Below, in pieces: positions 8,707-18,375 of a stretch of 64,000 nt of DNA. Under the pieces are notes generated by a model that saw nothing but the letters and a program-made list of their open reading frames with translations, ran no database searches and was not told the origin of the DNA. The number at the start of each line of letters is the position of its first letter. Position 1 is the stretch's first letter. The DNA is from Pseudomonas sp. N3-W (GTDB lineage Bacteria > Pseudomonadota > Gammaproteobacteria > Pseudomonadales > Pseudomonadaceae). The position numbers and the translations under genes are program-made. The DNA is taken from NCBI RefSeq assembly GCF_024970185.1, contig NZ_CP103965.1, positions 3,158,001 through 3,222,000 on the forward strand, read 5' to 3'.

Positions 8707-10050
8707 ATGCCGTCGCTTTTCAAACGCTCCCTGTTGCCCAAACTGCGCGGTTTTCCACTGACCGCCGATGCCGTCACCATCCTGTCCGGCGCTGCCGAGT
8801 ACCGGCGTTGCCTGCTGGAGCAGATCGCCCAGGCCACACGGCGCATCTATATCGTCGCGTTGTACCTGCAACAGGACGAAGCCGGCCAGGAAATCCTTGA
8901 TGCCTTGCATACCGCCAAACTGGCGCGTCCTGAGCTGGACGTAGTGGTGGTTGTGGACTGGCTGCGTGCGCAACGCGGGCTGATCGGTGCCGGCAAGCAG
9001 CCGGGCAACTCGGCCTGGTATCAGGAAATGACCCGCACTCACGCCAGCGAGGTGCCGGTGTACGGCGTGCCGGTGCAGACCCGCGAATTGTTCGGCGTAT
9101 TGCACCTCAAGGGCTTTGTGATCGACGACTGCGTGATCTACAGCGGCGCCAGTCTGAACAACGTTTATCTGCACAAGTTCGACAAGTACCGCTACGACCG
9201 TTATCACCTGCTGCACAGCAGCGCGCTGGCCGACTCCATGCAGCACCTGATCCAGCACGGCCTGATCGCCTCCAAAGCGGTGCATCGCCTCGACCTGCCG
9301 AACCTGCCCACCACCCGCAGCCTGCGCAACGACATCGGCGACTTGCGCAGCCGCCTCAAGCACGCGGCGTACGACACAACGACGGGCACCACCATCAAAA
9401 CCGGCCTGAGCGTCAGCCCGTTGCTGGGCGTCGGAAAAAACAACCCGCTGAGCCGAGTGATCTGCGAATTGATCGCCAGCGCCCAACATCAGCTGACCAT
9501 CTGCACGCCGTACTTCAACCTGCCGCTGGCGGTGACCCGCGAAGTGAACCGGGCGCTGGCCCGAGGGGTGAAAATCGACATCATCGTCGGTGACAAAACC
9601 GCCAATGACTTCTATATCCCGCCGAGCGAGCCGTTCAAGGTCATCGCGGCATTGCCGTATCTCTATGAGATCAGCTTGCGACGCTTCGCCAAACGACATC
9701 AGTCGGACATCGACAGCGGACAGTTGAACCTGCACCTGTGGCGTGACGGCGACAACACTTATCACCTCAAGGGCATGTGGGTTGATCAGCGCTATACGTT
9801 GCTGACCGGCAATAACCTCAATCCACGGGCGTTCCGGCTCGACCTGGAAAACGCGCTGCTGATTGATGACCCCAAAGGTGAGCTGCTGGAGCCGCGTCGC
9901 AGCGAGCTGACGGAGATCTTCCAGCACACCCGGCGCGTTGAGCGTTATCTGGACCTGGAAACCCTGCCGGAATACCCGGGCGCGGTGGCCAAGTTTCTCA
10001 AGCGGGTGAGTCGGGTAAGGATTGAGCGATTGCTCTATCGGATGTTGTAA
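8707..10050 (+). CDS. pssA: CDP-diacylglycerol-serine O-phosphatidyltransferase (type I, phospholipase D family)
   Basis: Makes phosphatidylserine from CDP-diacylglycerol and L-serine, the step towards phosphatidylethanolamine. The 447-residue protein matches the enterobacterial PssA length (451). It has two HKD-type catalytic motifs: HLKGFVIDDCVIYSGASLNN (about residues 136-155) and HLKGMWVDQRYTLLTGNNLN (about 356-375). No membrane helices are seen, which fits the ribosome- and membrane-associated peripheral type. The ATG at 8707 is the first codon of family-like sequence; a long in-frame extension upstream runs through the REP pair and is not coding. Confidence 0.95.
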   Translation: MPSLFKRSLLPKLRGFPLTADAVTILSGAAEYRRCLLEQIAQATRRIYIVALYLQQDEAGQEILDALHTAKLARPELDVVVVVDWLRAQRGLIGAGKQPGNSAWYQEMTRTHASEVPVYGVPVQTRELFGVLHLKGFVIDDCVIYSGASLNNVYLHKFDKYRYDRYHLLHSSALADSMQHLIQHGLIASKAVHRLDLPNLPTTRSLRNDIGDLRSRLKHAAYDTTTGTTIKTGLSVSPLLGVGKNNPLSRVICELIASAQHQLTICTPYFNLPLAVTREVNRALARGVKIDIIVGDKTANDFYIPPSEPFKVIAALPYLYEISLRRFAKRHQSDIDSGQLNLHLWRDGDNTYHLKGMWVDQRYTLLTGNNLNPRAFRLDLENALLIDDPKGELLEPRRSELTEIFQHTRRVERYLDLETLPEYPGAVAKFLKRVSRVRIERLLYRML

Positions 10051-10090
10051 GAAGTAACAAGGCTGGGGCAGATCTGTTGCCTTTGAACAT

Positions 10091-10191
10091 GCCTTCGCGA
10101 GCAAGCCCGCTCCCACACTGTATCTGCGTCAAAACACAATAAATGTGATCGACACAGAACCCATGTGGGAGCGGGCTTGCTCGCGAAGAGG
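10091..10191. repeat. REP pair (inverted)
   Basis: Opposed REPs at about 10092-10117 and 10164-10190 in the gap between convergent pssA and efeM; no other terminator is evident. Confidence 0.88.
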
Positions 10192-10212
10192 GCCGCGCAG
10201 ACGCTAAAGGTC

Positions 10213-11037
10213 TTAGTTCAGACCCAACTTGCCACGCAGTGTCGACAAGTCTTCAGCCAAAGTATTAACCGGGCCAACCAGCGCCTTGCGGTCAGCGTCC
10301 TTCACTTTGTCATACGTCTCGAAACCACCATCCTTGGTTTTGTACTTGGCCAGGATCTTGTTCACGGCAGCAAAGTTTTTATCAACCTTGGCTACGAACG
10401 CCTTGTCCTGCTTTTCGATCTGCGGACGGAACAGGTCGACGATTTTCTTGGCACCGTCGATGTTGCCCTGGAAGTCATACAGGTCGGTGTGGCTGTAGCG
10501 ATCTTCTTCACCAGAGATCTTGGTCGCGGCCACTTCTTCAAGCAGGGCAGCGGCACCGCCGACTACTTTCTCTGGCGGGAAGGTCAGGCCGGCAACGCGG
10601 GTTTGCAGGTCCTTGACGTCTTTGTCCAGTTTGTCAGCCAGGTCGTTCAGGCCTTGGGTGCTTTTTTCCGAGAACAGGGTGTATTCGATACGGTGGAAGC
10701 CGGTGAAGTCGTCGGCTTTCACGCCTTTTTCGTGGTCATCGACACGCGAGTCGATAGACGCATCCAGGTCACTGAACAGCTCGGCAATCGGCTCGATCGA
10801 CTCGTAGTAGACACGGGTCGGTGCGTAGAGCTTTTGTGCGGTGGCCAGGTCGCCTTTTTTCACGGCGTCGGTGAACTGTTGGGTGTGGCTGGCCAGTTCG
10901 TCCAGTTGCTCGGTCACGTAGATCTTGTAGTCCGAAACCGGCCCCACCAGATCCATCGGCGCGGTCGCTGCGAAAGCCGAAAGCGGGGTATTGAGCAAGC
11001 CAAGGGTCAGCAGTAAAGCGAGTGGCGACTTTTTCAT
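10213..11037 (-). CDS. efeM: EfeM-type periplasmic iron-uptake protein (imelysin/M75 domain only)
   Basis: A 274-residue secreted protein with a Sec signal peptide (MKKSPLALLLTLGLLNTPLSA, cleaved near AFA-ATA) and one M75/imelysin domain. The HxxE metal-binding motif is HRIEYTLF, near residue 158. Family members lacking the cupredoxin domain are called EfeM and are thought to pass ferrous or ferric iron in the periplasm to the permease EfeU. It is last in the efeU-efeO-efeB-efeM operon, 36 bases after efeB. It is a paralogue of the M75 half of EfeO in the same operon, sharing SGEEDRYSHTDL. Confidence 0.9.
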   Translation of the reverse strand: MKKSPLALLLTLGLLNTPLSAFAATAPMDLVGPVSDYKIYVTEQLDELASHTQQFTDAVKKGDLATAQKLYAPTRVYYESIEPIAELFSDLDASIDSRVDDHEKGVKADDFTGFHRIEYTLFSEKSTQGLNDLADKLDKDVKDLQTRVAGLTFPPEKVVGGAAALLEEVAATKISGEEDRYSHTDLYDFQGNIDGAKKIVDLFRPQIEKQDKAFVAKVDKNFAAVNKILAKYKTKDGGFETYDKVKDADRKALVGPVNTLAEDLSTLRGKLGLN

Positions 11038-11073
11038 ATGACGGTTCCGTTGGGGGTGTCGTGTCAGTTTTTG

Positions 11074-12375
11074 TTACGCAGTTGTTTTTGGTTGTGTAGC
11101 GTCAAACAACGAGCGACCAATGAAATCCTTGTCGCCCGTAACACCCGGCAGGGTGAAGAAGTACCCGCCACCGACCGGCTTGAGGTATTCCTCGAGCGGT
11201 TCGCCGTTGAGTCGGGTCTGTACAGTGATGAAGCCTTTTTGCAGGTCCGCCTGGTAGCAGATGAACAGCAGGCCCATGTCGAGCTGACCGTTCTTGTTCA
11301 CACCGTTGGAGTAGTTGAACGGACGACGCAGGATCAGGTTGGCCTGAGTCGCAGCGGTACGCGGGTTGGCCAGGCGAATGTGCGCGTCGAGCTTGGTCAG
11401 CTTGCCTTCAGGGTCTTTGGCGTAATCCGGCACTTCGGTTTCATGGGTGCCGCCCATAGGCGCGCCGGTGGTTTTGACCCGGCCGAGAATGCTTTCCTGT
11501 TCCTGCAGTGGCGTGCGGTCCCAGCGCTCGACGAAGTTGCGGATGATCCGCACCGCCTGGTAACTGCCATTGGCCGCCCAGGCCGGTTCATCGCTGCCTG
11601 GCTGGACCCAGACCAGGTTGTCCATGGCCTTGGCATCGTTGGAGTCGGGGTTGGCCGAACCGTCGCGAAAGCCCAGGAAATTGCGCGCGCTCTGCGCTGG
11701 CACACCGGGTTTGGCCGGGGCTTGTGGCGGCACGCTGCCTTCCTGTTTCCAGCGCACCAGCAGCAGGTCCGGCATGTTTTTTACGATGTCGCGCAGGGCG
11801 TGGATGTTGGTGTCAGTGGTGTTGGAGCAGAATTGCAGGCTCAGGTCGCCGTGGCAGCAATCGGGCTCCAGCGCATCGTTGGGGAAGCCGACCATGCGGA
11901 TCAAACGCTTGGGTTTGGCATCCGCCAGGCCAAAGCGCTCGTCGAACAGCGACTCGCCGACCGAGACAGTGATGGTCAGGTTGTCCGGGGTCACTACTGG
12001 GCCGAGAATGCCTGAGTCCACCGGTGGCAGTTTCGGATCGACCTGATTCACCGGGCCGCCCTTCATCAGGAACGCGATGCGCTCGTTGAGGGTGCGGAAC
12101 ATCCGCTCCAGGTCTTCGCGGTCGCTGGCCAGCACATCAAACGACACGAGCATGCCCGACGCCGGGCGCGGGGTGACGATGCCGGTCTGGTGCTTGCCAT
12201 GGAAGTCATGCCGGTCTTCGGTCTTTTCGCTGCTCGGGGCTTCAGTCACTTGCGCCGGGCTGCTGGCAGCCATCGCCGGACAGCTGAGCGCGGAACCGGC
12301 CAAGGCCACACCGGCGGCGCCCATGCCCATCAGGACACGGCGACGCTGGGCTGAAAACTGATCTGAATCATTCAT
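11074..12375 (-). CDS. efeB: Deferrochelatase/DyP-type peroxidase EfeB
   Basis: Periplasmic haem peroxidase of the dye-decolourising type that works with EfeUO, oxidising ferrous iron or releasing iron from haem. It has 433 residues. The N-terminus carries a Tat signal (QRRRVLMGMGAAGVALAGSA), as expected for export of a folded haem enzyme. The DyP signature GFRDGSANP lies near residue 230 and includes the catalytic Asp. The C-terminal LILRRPFNYSNG and GLLFICYQADLQKGF are typical of the family. It sits 18 bases after efeO. Confidence 0.95.
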   Translation of the reverse strand: MNDSDQFSAQRRRVLMGMGAAGVALAGSALSCPAMAASSPAQVTEAPSSEKTEDRHDFHGKHQTGIVTPRPASGMLVSFDVLASDREDLERMFRTLNERIAFLMKGGPVNQVDPKLPPVDSGILGPVVTPDNLTITVSVGESLFDERFGLADAKPKRLIRMVGFPNDALEPDCCHGDLSLQFCSNTTDTNIHALRDIVKNMPDLLLVRWKQEGSVPPQAPAKPGVPAQSARNFLGFRDGSANPDSNDAKAMDNLVWVQPGSDEPAWAANGSYQAVRIIRNFVERWDRTPLQEQESILGRVKTTGAPMGGTHETEVPDYAKDPEGKLTKLDAHIRLANPRTAATQANLILRRPFNYSNGVNKNGQLDMGLLFICYQADLQKGFITVQTRLNGEPLEEYLKPVGGGYFFTLPGVTGDKDFIGRSLFDATQPKTTA

Positions 12376-12393
12376 CTAAAAGTCGTCTTCTGC

Positions 12394-13593
12394 TTACAGG
12401 CCGGAAAGGCCAAGGGCGGGATCGATTCCATCGAGTACGTCGGCCAGTGCCTTGGCCTTGTCGGCGATCTGCTTGCGTTGCTCGGCACTGACGGTGTCGT
12501 AGCTGGCATAGCCATCCTTGACCTTCAAGCCATTGAGTTCGGCGTCGAGGGCGGTGATCGCGTTGTCGATATTCGGTAACAGTTCAGGCGCGGACTTGGT
12601 CAGCAACGGACGCAACAGGTCGACGACCTTGCGGGCCGCCTCCAGGTTGGCGGCAAAGCCGTTCAGGTCGGTGTGGCTGTAGCGCTCTTCTTCACCGCTG
12701 CTGGCGCGCACATCGGCCAGGCTGTTGAGATTGCGCACGACGATGCTCACCAGTTGCTCCGGTGGCAGCGACTGGGCGAGCAATTGCTGCTTGAGACGGG
12801 TGACATCAGTGACCAGACGCTGAGCGACCGGCGTCAGGCCGTCGAGGCTGCGCTGCTGGAACAGGGCATATTCGAGGCGATGGAAGCCAACGAAACCTGG
12901 ATCCTGCTCGCGTTTTTCGAAGTAGTCGGCACGGGCGTTGATGGCGTTGTCCAGCTCGGACAGGCGTTGCGCTGCCGGGGCGATCCGCTGATAGGCGGCA
13001 CGGGCCGGCGCGTACAACGCCTGGGCCAGGCTCAGGTCGCCGGCTTCGATGGCTTGCTCAAGGGCCGTCACGGCTTTGATCAGCGCACTGCTCTGGCTGC
13101 TCAGGTACACGCGAAATTCCGAGAGCGGACCAATGAACGCGACCATCGACGGCTTGGCCTTGGCGGCGGCATCGGAGGCGGCGGTCGGGGTCACGTGCAA
13201 GGTGCCGCGCGGGTTGCTCAACAAACCGCAAGTGATCGCGTAGTCACCGGGCGCCAGGTTGGCGTTGATCACCTGGCTGAGGCCGGGGGCGATGTTTTCC
13301 CGTTCTTCGAGTACCAGCACGCCATCGAGGATTTCCCATTCAACGGCCCGGTCCGAGCGGTTGACGATGCGGAAACTGGCGCGGCCCGCCGGGACGGTCA
13401 GGGCGTTCGGCTCACAGCTGTGAGGGTGAATGGTGACGACCACTTCATCATGGTTGGTCTGGCGCTTGGCCGCGGCCATTTTCGAGGCGTAATAGAACAG
13501 GCCACCGGCCGCGATCATCACGATTACCGAGCCGGCCACCGCCCAGCGCAAGGCGCGGGGAGGGGAAGCCACTGGAGGAGTAGGCGTTGGCAT
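12394..13593 (-). CDS. efeO: Iron-uptake protein EfeO (cupredoxin plus M75 imelysin)
   Basis: A 399-residue envelope protein that binds iron in the periplasm and delivers it to EfeU. An N-terminal helix (residues 14-36) acts as membrane anchor or signal. Residues about 45-125 form the cupredoxin-like domain (VVVTIHPHSCEPNALTVPAG, with Cys and His). Residues about 150-395 form the M75 domain with HRLEYALF. It has a second metal site in EERYSHTDLNG. The start lies 8 bases after the efeU stop, so the two are probably translationally coupled. Confidence 0.94.
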   Translation of the reverse strand: MPTPTPPVASPPRALRWAVAGSVIVMIAAGGLFYYASKMAAAKRQTNHDEVVVTIHPHSCEPNALTVPAGRASFRIVNRSDRAVEWEILDGVLVLEERENIAPGLSQVINANLAPGDYAITCGLLSNPRGTLHVTPTAASDAAAKAKPSMVAFIGPLSEFRVYLSSQSSALIKAVTALEQAIEAGDLSLAQALYAPARAAYQRIAPAAQRLSELDNAINARADYFEKREQDPGFVGFHRLEYALFQQRSLDGLTPVAQRLVTDVTRLKQQLLAQSLPPEQLVSIVVRNLNSLADVRASSGEEERYSHTDLNGFAANLEAARKVVDLLRPLLTKSAPELLPNIDNAITALDAELNGLKVKDGYASYDTVSAEQRKQIADKAKALADVLDGIDPALGLSGL

Positions 13594-13601
13594 GAAGGCC
13601 C

Positions 13602-14441
13602 TTACTGGCTGGAAACGGAAGAAGTTTGCTGGGTGGGCGCGGCAGCCGGGAGGAAGAACATCACCAGCGCCACCACCAGATAAATCAGATAAGCCCCAAG
13701 GGTGCTGACCGTCGGTGCGTCCTGATAACCGAACATACCGGCCAGCACCGAGCCCAAAGGACCGTCCATCGGCAGCGTTGCGCTGAAGTCGAAAAGCACG
13801 GTTTGCAGATGATTCCAGACCCCGGCTTCATGCAGCGCCTGCACCGAGTTGGAGAGAATTCCCGCCGCTACCACCAGAATGAACAGCCCGGTCCAGCGGA
13901 AGAACGCCGACAAGTTCAGGCGCATGCTGCCGGTGTAGATCAGGAAGCCGACAATGATCGCCAGAACCAGGCCGAGCAGGGCGCCAATCGGCGCCGCCGG
14001 GCCTTCGCTTTGCTGAAACACGGCCAGCAGGAAAAACACGGTTTCCAGACCTTCGCGGGCCACGGCGAAAAACACCATGGCAATCAGCGCGGTAACCTGG
14101 TGTTTCGAACCGGTCAGCGCATGATCAAGGGAAAGATGCAGCGAATGCTTGATCGAACGCGCCACTTTACGCATCCAGAACACCATGGAACTGAGAATGC
14201 CCACGGCGACCAGCCCCACCACACCTTCAAACAATTCTTGCTGTTTCTGCGGGAATTCGGCGCTCATCAACTCCAGGCCACCGCCGACCAGCAGGGCGAG
14301 GGCGGCAGCGAGGAACACACCAATCCACACGGCGGGCATCCACTGGCCACGACCGGTCTGCTTGAGATAGCTGGCAATGATGCCGACGATCAGCGCGGCT
14401 TCAATGCCTTCGCGCAGCATGATCAGAAAGGGAACAAGCAT
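13602..14441 (-). CDS. efeU: Iron permease EfeU (FTR1 family)
   Basis: Inner-membrane high-affinity iron permease of 279 residues with about seven membrane helices. The two REXXE iron-binding motifs are present: REGIE in the first helix (residues 10-14) and REGLE in the fourth (near 129-133). It is the first gene of the operon; the promoter region 40-55 bases upstream carries a Fur-box-like sequence, so it is likely derepressed by iron starvation. The homologues of yeast Ftr1 work with an oxidase, here probably EfeB. Confidence 0.95.
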   Translation of the reverse strand: MLVPFLIMLREGIEAALIVGIIASYLKQTGRGQWMPAVWIGVFLAAALALLVGGGLELMSAEFPQKQQELFEGVVGLVAVGILSSMVFWMRKVARSIKHSLHLSLDHALTGSKHQVTALIAMVFFAVAREGLETVFFLLAVFQQSEGPAAPIGALLGLVLAIIVGFLIYTGSMRLNLSAFFRWTGLFILVVAAGILSNSVQALHEAGVWNHLQTVLFDFSATLPMDGPLGSVLAGMFGYQDAPTVSTLGAYLIYLVVALVMFFLPAAAPTQQTSSVSSQ

Positions 14442-14478
14442 TCATCACCGTCGAGTTAGTTAGGTTGCTAATTTGTAA

Positions 14479-14497
14479 CATAATGACACTCATTCTC
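14479..14497 (-). promoter_or_regulatory. Fur box upstream of efeU
   Basis: CATAATGACACTCATTCTC matches the 19-base Fur consensus GATAATGATAATCATTATC at 15 positions and is centred about 47 bases before the efeU ATG. Confidence 0.8.
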
Positions 14498-14546
14498 ACA
14501 TGACATCAATTGACTTTCGCTGAACGTCAGCTGAACGGCGCAAAAA

Positions 14547-14638
14547 ATCGCAGCCTTCGGCAGGTCCTGCAGGATCAAGGGCCACCATGGATTTGCGCTT
14601 GGGCTCGGTCGATGTAGGAGCCGCCGAAGGCTGCGATC
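14547..14638. repeat. Inverted-repeat element with ATCGCAGCCTTCGGC arms
   Basis: ATCGCAGCCTTCGGC (14547-14561) is matched by its complement GCCGAAGGCTGCGAT (14623-14637) across a 61-base loop. Related arms occur near 24700-24765 and 40534-40599 in this window, so it is a dispersed family distinct from REP. Confidence 0.7.
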
Positions 14639-14710
14639 TTTTGATCTTGAACAGCCCACACCTGCGCTAATATGCCGCGATCAAGAATAGAACAAGGCCT
14701 GTCCCGCGCA

Positions 14711-15727
14711 ATGTCGGAAAAAGACACCATCGCCATTCAACTGGTGCGCGAAGCACTGCTGCAAAGCTGCGCGCCGGGGGCGACCACGAATGAGGTGCTG
14801 CACAAGGTCGGTATCGATCCAGGGTTGTTGCCAAGCGCTGACGCCCGAGTCCCGGCCACCGCTTATGCGCGCTTGTGGCGCTTGCTGGCCCGGCGCGGCG
14901 ACGATGAATTCTTCGGCATGGACCCGCGCAAACTCAAATCCGGCAGCCTTGAATTTCTCTGCCGCTGCGCAATGCTCCAGCCGACTCTCGCGGCAGGGCT
15001 GACCTCGGGGCTGGGCTTTCTGTCACTGATGCTCGAAAAAATGCCTGCGCAGCTTGTCCGCCAGCAGAGCCTGGCGGAGATCGTCCTGCTGGAAGACGAC
15101 CACGACCCGCGCCGCGCCTTCACTTATTTCACCTACTGGATGATCGTCCATGGCGTCGCCTGCTGGTTGGCAGGACGCAGGATACCGATTCTGGCGATTG
15201 AACTGCGCTGCCCGATGCCGGATTTCTGCGCTGATTATCAGGTGATGTTTTCCGAAAACCTGCGCTTCGACCGGCCCCGCACCCGGATGATTTTCGCCGC
15301 CGACTGCCTGGACCTGCCGATCAAGCGCAGCCCCGAAGAGCTCAAGCGCTTTCTGGCGCATGCGCCGGCCAACATTCTGGTCAAGTATCGCGACCCGCAG
15401 AGCCTGGCCAGCCGGATCAAGCAGGACCTGCGGCAAATCCCCGCCGAACACTGGCCCGAAGCTGAAACGTTGGCGCAGCAACTGTGCATGTCGGCCTCGA
15501 CCCTGCGCCGCCGTCTGGCCGAAGAGGGCCAGACCTGGCAGGGGCTCAAGGACAGCGTGCGCAAGGAACTGGCCATCGTCTGGCTGGCCGAACCCGGTAT
15601 CAGCTTCGCCGAAATCGCCACGCGACTGGGGTTTGCGGACGCCAGTTCGTTCTATAAGGCATTTCGTAAGTGGTCGGGGAGCAATCCGGGGCATTACCGC
15701 AGTTTGATCCTGGATGAGGTGAGCTGA
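14711..15727 (+). CDS. AraC-family regulator with Arabinose_bd (OruR/ArgR-like) N-domain
   Basis: A 338-residue regulator. The N-terminal two thirds resemble the sensor part seen in fatty-acid and hydroxy-acid regulators (PATAYARLWRLLARRGDDEF, SLEFLCRCAM). The C-terminal AraC DNA-binding domain (about 235-335) has both helix-turn-helix units: LAQQLCMSASTLRRRLAEEG and ISFAEIATRLGFADASSFYK, ending with FRKWSGSNPGHYR. An in-frame ATG at 14672 would add 13 residues, but it overlaps a TAATAT -10-like sequence, so 14711 is preferred. It stands just before the acyl-CoA operon and is the likely activator. Confidence 0.88.
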   Translation: MSEKDTIAIQLVREALLQSCAPGATTNEVLHKVGIDPGLLPSADARVPATAYARLWRLLARRGDDEFFGMDPRKLKSGSLEFLCRCAMLQPTLAAGLTSGLGFLSLMLEKMPAQLVRQQSLAEIVLLEDDHDPRRAFTYFTYWMIVHGVACWLAGRRIPILAIELRCPMPDFCADYQVMFSENLRFDRPRTRMIFAADCLDLPIKRSPEELKRFLAHAPANILVKYRDPQSLASRIKQDLRQIPAEHWPEAETLAQQLCMSASTLRRRLAEEGQTWQGLKDSVRKELAIVWLAEPGISFAEIATRLGFADASSFYKAFRKWSGSNPGHYRSLILDEVS

Positions 15728-15921
15728 TCCTCAATGTCTGTCGCCTGCTCCGGGCGGCGTTCCGACGAAGAGGCCAGTCCAAACACCCCCCCCTCAAACC
15801 ATGGCCAAACCGGTCAGCCAACTTGATAGCTTTGACCATTGTCCCGCTCCCCGCGCAGAGCGAGTATTGCTGTGTGAGTTACGGTGCCCCCATCTAATAA
15901 AAACACAGAGGGATTCTGGCC

Positions 15922-17586
15922 ATGCGCGATTACTTGTCTGCCACGTCACAGTTCGATTACCAGCACACCGTCGACGTTGCGCTCACGGGCGACCTGACGG
16001 CCCTGAACGCCTGCATCGAATGCTGCGACCGGCACGCCTTGCCGGGCCGCATCGCGTTGTTCTGGGAAGGCTGCAATGGCAGCAGTGCGACTTACACCTT
16101 CAGCGACTTGCAGGACAAGGCCGCGCGCTTCGCCAATTTCCTGCTGGCTCAAGGCGTGAAGAAGGGCGACAAGGTCGCCGGTCTCCTGCCACGCAACATC
16201 GAACTGCTGATCACGGTATTCGCCACTTGGCGCATCGGCGCGGTCTATCAGCCGCTGTTCACCGCATTCGGCCCCAAGGCCATCGAGCATCGCCTGAGCA
16301 GCTCCGGCGCCAAAGTCGTGGTAACCGACGCGGTCAATCGTCCAAAACTGGCAGACATCGCCAATTGCCCGATCACCGTCACCGTCAGTGGCGCCAAAGG
16401 CGAGGGGATCGTGCGCGGTGATTTCAGTTTCTGGGCCGAGCTGGCCAATCATTCTCCCGTGTGCGAACCGCTGCTGCTGACCGGCGAAGACCCGTTCCTG
16501 CTGATGTTCACCTCGGGCACCACCGGCCCGGCGAAAGCATTGTCGGTGCCGCTCAAGGCCATCGTCGCCTTCCAGAGCTACACCCGTGACGCCGTGGACC
16601 TGCGCCCCGAAGATGCGTTCTGGAACGTCGCCGATCCAGGCTGGGCCTATGGCATTTACTTCGGCGTCACCGGGCCGATGTCGATGGGGCACCCGATCAC
16701 CTTTTACGACGGCCCGTTCACCGTCGAAAGCACCTGCCGGGTGATCAACAAGTACGGCATCACCAACCTGACCGGTTCACCCACCGCGTACCGCTTGCTG
16801 ATTGCCGGTGGCGACGAGTTCGCCCGTTCGATCAAGGGCAAACTGCGCATCGTCAGCAGCGCCGGCGAGCCGCTGAATCCGGAAGTGATCCGCTGGTTCG
16901 CCGAGCATCTGGACGTAGTCATTCACGATCATTACGGCCAGACCGAACTGGGCATGGTGCTGTGCAACCACCACGGCCTGACGCACCCGATCCACATGGG
17001 CGCTGCCGGTTTCGCTTCGCCGGGCCACCGCATCGTGGTGCTGGACGATGACTACAACGAGTTGGGCGTCGGCCAGCCGGGCATTCTCGCCATCGACCGC
17101 GCTCAGTCGCCGATGTGCTGGTTCGGCGGTTACGAGGGCGTGCCGACCAAGGCCTTTGTCGGCAACTATTATTTGAGTGGCGATACCGTCGAGTGGAACC
17201 CCGACACCAGCATCAGCTTCGTCGGGCGCAGTGACGACGTGATTACCACCTCCGGCTACCGCGTTGGCCCGTTCGACGTGGAAAGCGCGCTGATCGAACA
17301 CCCGGCCGTGATCGAGGCGGCGGTGGTAGGCAAGCCCGATCCGCAACGCACCGAACTGGTCAAGGCTTTCGTCGTGCTCAGCCCGCAATACCGCGCGGAA
17401 CCGGCGTTGGCCGAAGAACTGCGCCAACACGTGCGCAAGCGTCTGGCCGCGCACTCGTACCCGCGTGAAATCGAATTTGTCAGCGAGTTGCCGAAAACCC
17501 CAAGCGGCAAATTGCAGCGCTTTATCTTGCGCAACCAGGAAATCGCCAAGGCTCAAGAGGCCGCCGCGAACAACGTTTCAGCTTGA
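15922..17586 (+). CDS. AMP-binding acyl-CoA synthetase
   Basis: ANL-family acid-CoA ligase of 554 residues, closest in look to acetyl/propionyl-type and medium-chain synthetases. It activates a carboxylic acid with ATP and CoA. The P-loop is [14 protein letters not shown] (about 193-206), the A5 motif is YGQTELG, the hinge is [16 protein letters not shown] and the catalytic Lys is in [10 protein letters not shown] near the C-terminus. GAGGGA lies before the ATG. It heads the five-gene fad cluster; in P. putida the same order occurs at PP_2213-PP_2217. The likely substrate is a short or branched-chain acid, by context only. Confidence 0.92.
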   Translation: MRDYLSATSQFDYQHTVDVALTGDLTALNACIECCDRHALPGRIALFWEGCNGSSATYTFSDLQDKAARFANFLLAQGVKKGDKVAGLLPRNIELLITVFATWRIGAVYQPLFTAFGPKAIEHRLSSSGAKVVVTDAVNRPKLADIANCPITVTVSGAKGEGIVRGDFSFWAELANHSPVCEPLLLTGEDPFLLMFTSGTTGPAKALSVPLKAIVAFQSYTRDAVDLRPEDAFWNVADPGWAYGIYFGVTGPMSMGHPITFYDGPFTVESTCRVINKYGITNLTGSPTAYRLLIAGGDEFARSIKGKLRIVSSAGEPLNPEVIRWFAEHLDVVIHDHYGQTELGMVLCNHHGLTHPIHMGAAGFASPGHRIVVLDDDYNELGVGQPGILAIDRAQSPMCWFGGYEGVPTKAFVGNYYLSGDTVEWNPDTSISFVGRSDDVITTSGYRVGPFDVESALIEHPAVIEAAVVGKPDPQRTELVKAFVVLSPQYRAEPALAEELRQHVRKRLAAHSYPREIEFVSELPKTPSGKLQRFILRNQEIAKAQEAAANNVSA

Positions 17587-17602
17587 ACCCAAGGAAACAG
17601 TC

Positions 17603-18364
17603 ATGCAGATCGAAAACAAGGTTTTTCTCGTCACCGGCGGTGCCTCCGGCCTCGGTGCGGCCACCGCGCAAATGCTGGTGGCCGCTGGCGCCAAAGTGAT
17701 GCTGGTGGACATGAATGCCGAAGCCGTTGCAGCCCAGGCCGAACGCCTGGGCGTACACAGCGTGGTGGCGGACATCAGTAACGAGGCGGCTGCCGAAGTT
17801 GCCGTGCAGGCGACCGTCAAGGCGTTCGGCGCGCTGCATGGCCTGGTAAATTGCGCCGGTATCGTGCGCGGCGAGAAGATCCTCGGCAAGAACGGCCCGC
17901 ATGCGCTGGCCAGTTTCAGCCAGGTGATCAACGTCAACCTGATCGGCAGCTTCAACATGCTGCGTCTGGCGGCAGCGGCGATTGCCGAATCCGAGGCCAA
18001 CGCCGATGGCGAACGCGGCGTGATCATCAATACCGCCTCGGTGGCAGCGTTCGATGGCCAGATCGGCCAGGCGGCGTATGCTGCCTCCAAAGGCGCAATC
18101 GCCAGCCTGACCCTGCCCGCTGCCCGCGAACTGGCGCGCTTCGGTATCCGCGTGATGACCATCGCCCCCGGCATTTTCGAAACGCCGATGATGGCCGGCA
18201 TGACCCCGGAAGTTCGCGAGTCCCTGGCCGCCGGCGTGCCGTTTCCGCCGCGCCTGGGTAAACCGGACGAGTACGCCGCGCTGGTGCGGCATATCATTGA
18301 AAACAGCATGCTCAACGGCGAGGTGATCCGTCTCGACGGCGCCTTGCGCATGGCCGCCAAGTAA
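17603..18364 (+). CDS. fadB2x: Short-chain 3-hydroxyacyl-CoA dehydrogenase (type II, SDR)
   Basis: A 253-residue classical SDR resembling human HSD17B10, which oxidises 3-hydroxy-2-methylbutyryl-CoA and short 3-hydroxyacyl-CoAs with NAD. The cofactor motif is [10 protein letters not shown] at residues 11-20, with Asp at the end of beta2 (MLVDMN) showing NAD preference. The active-site Ser is in [10 protein letters not shown] and the YxxxK in YAASKGA. The ATG at 17603 follows AAGGAAACAGTC. It lies 16 bases after the synthetase and 11 before the thiolase. The symbol follows the P. putida cluster and is by analogy. Confidence 0.92.
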   Translation: MQIENKVFLVTGGASGLGAATAQMLVAAGAKVMLVDMNAEAVAAQAERLGVHSVVADISNEAAAEVAVQATVKAFGALHGLVNCAGIVRGEKILGKNGPHALASFSQVINVNLIGSFNMLRLAAAAIAESEANADGERGVIINTASVAAFDGQIGQAAYAASKGAIASLTLPAARELARFGIRVMTIAPGIFETPMMAGMTPEVRESLAAGVPFPPRLGKPDEYAALVRHIIENSMLNGEVIRLDGALRMAAK

Positions 18365-18375
18365 GGAGATTTGTC

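Noticed and set aside
8629..10116. Long minus-strand open frame opposite pssA
   Set aside because: PssA has both HKD motifs; the opposite frame shows no family features.
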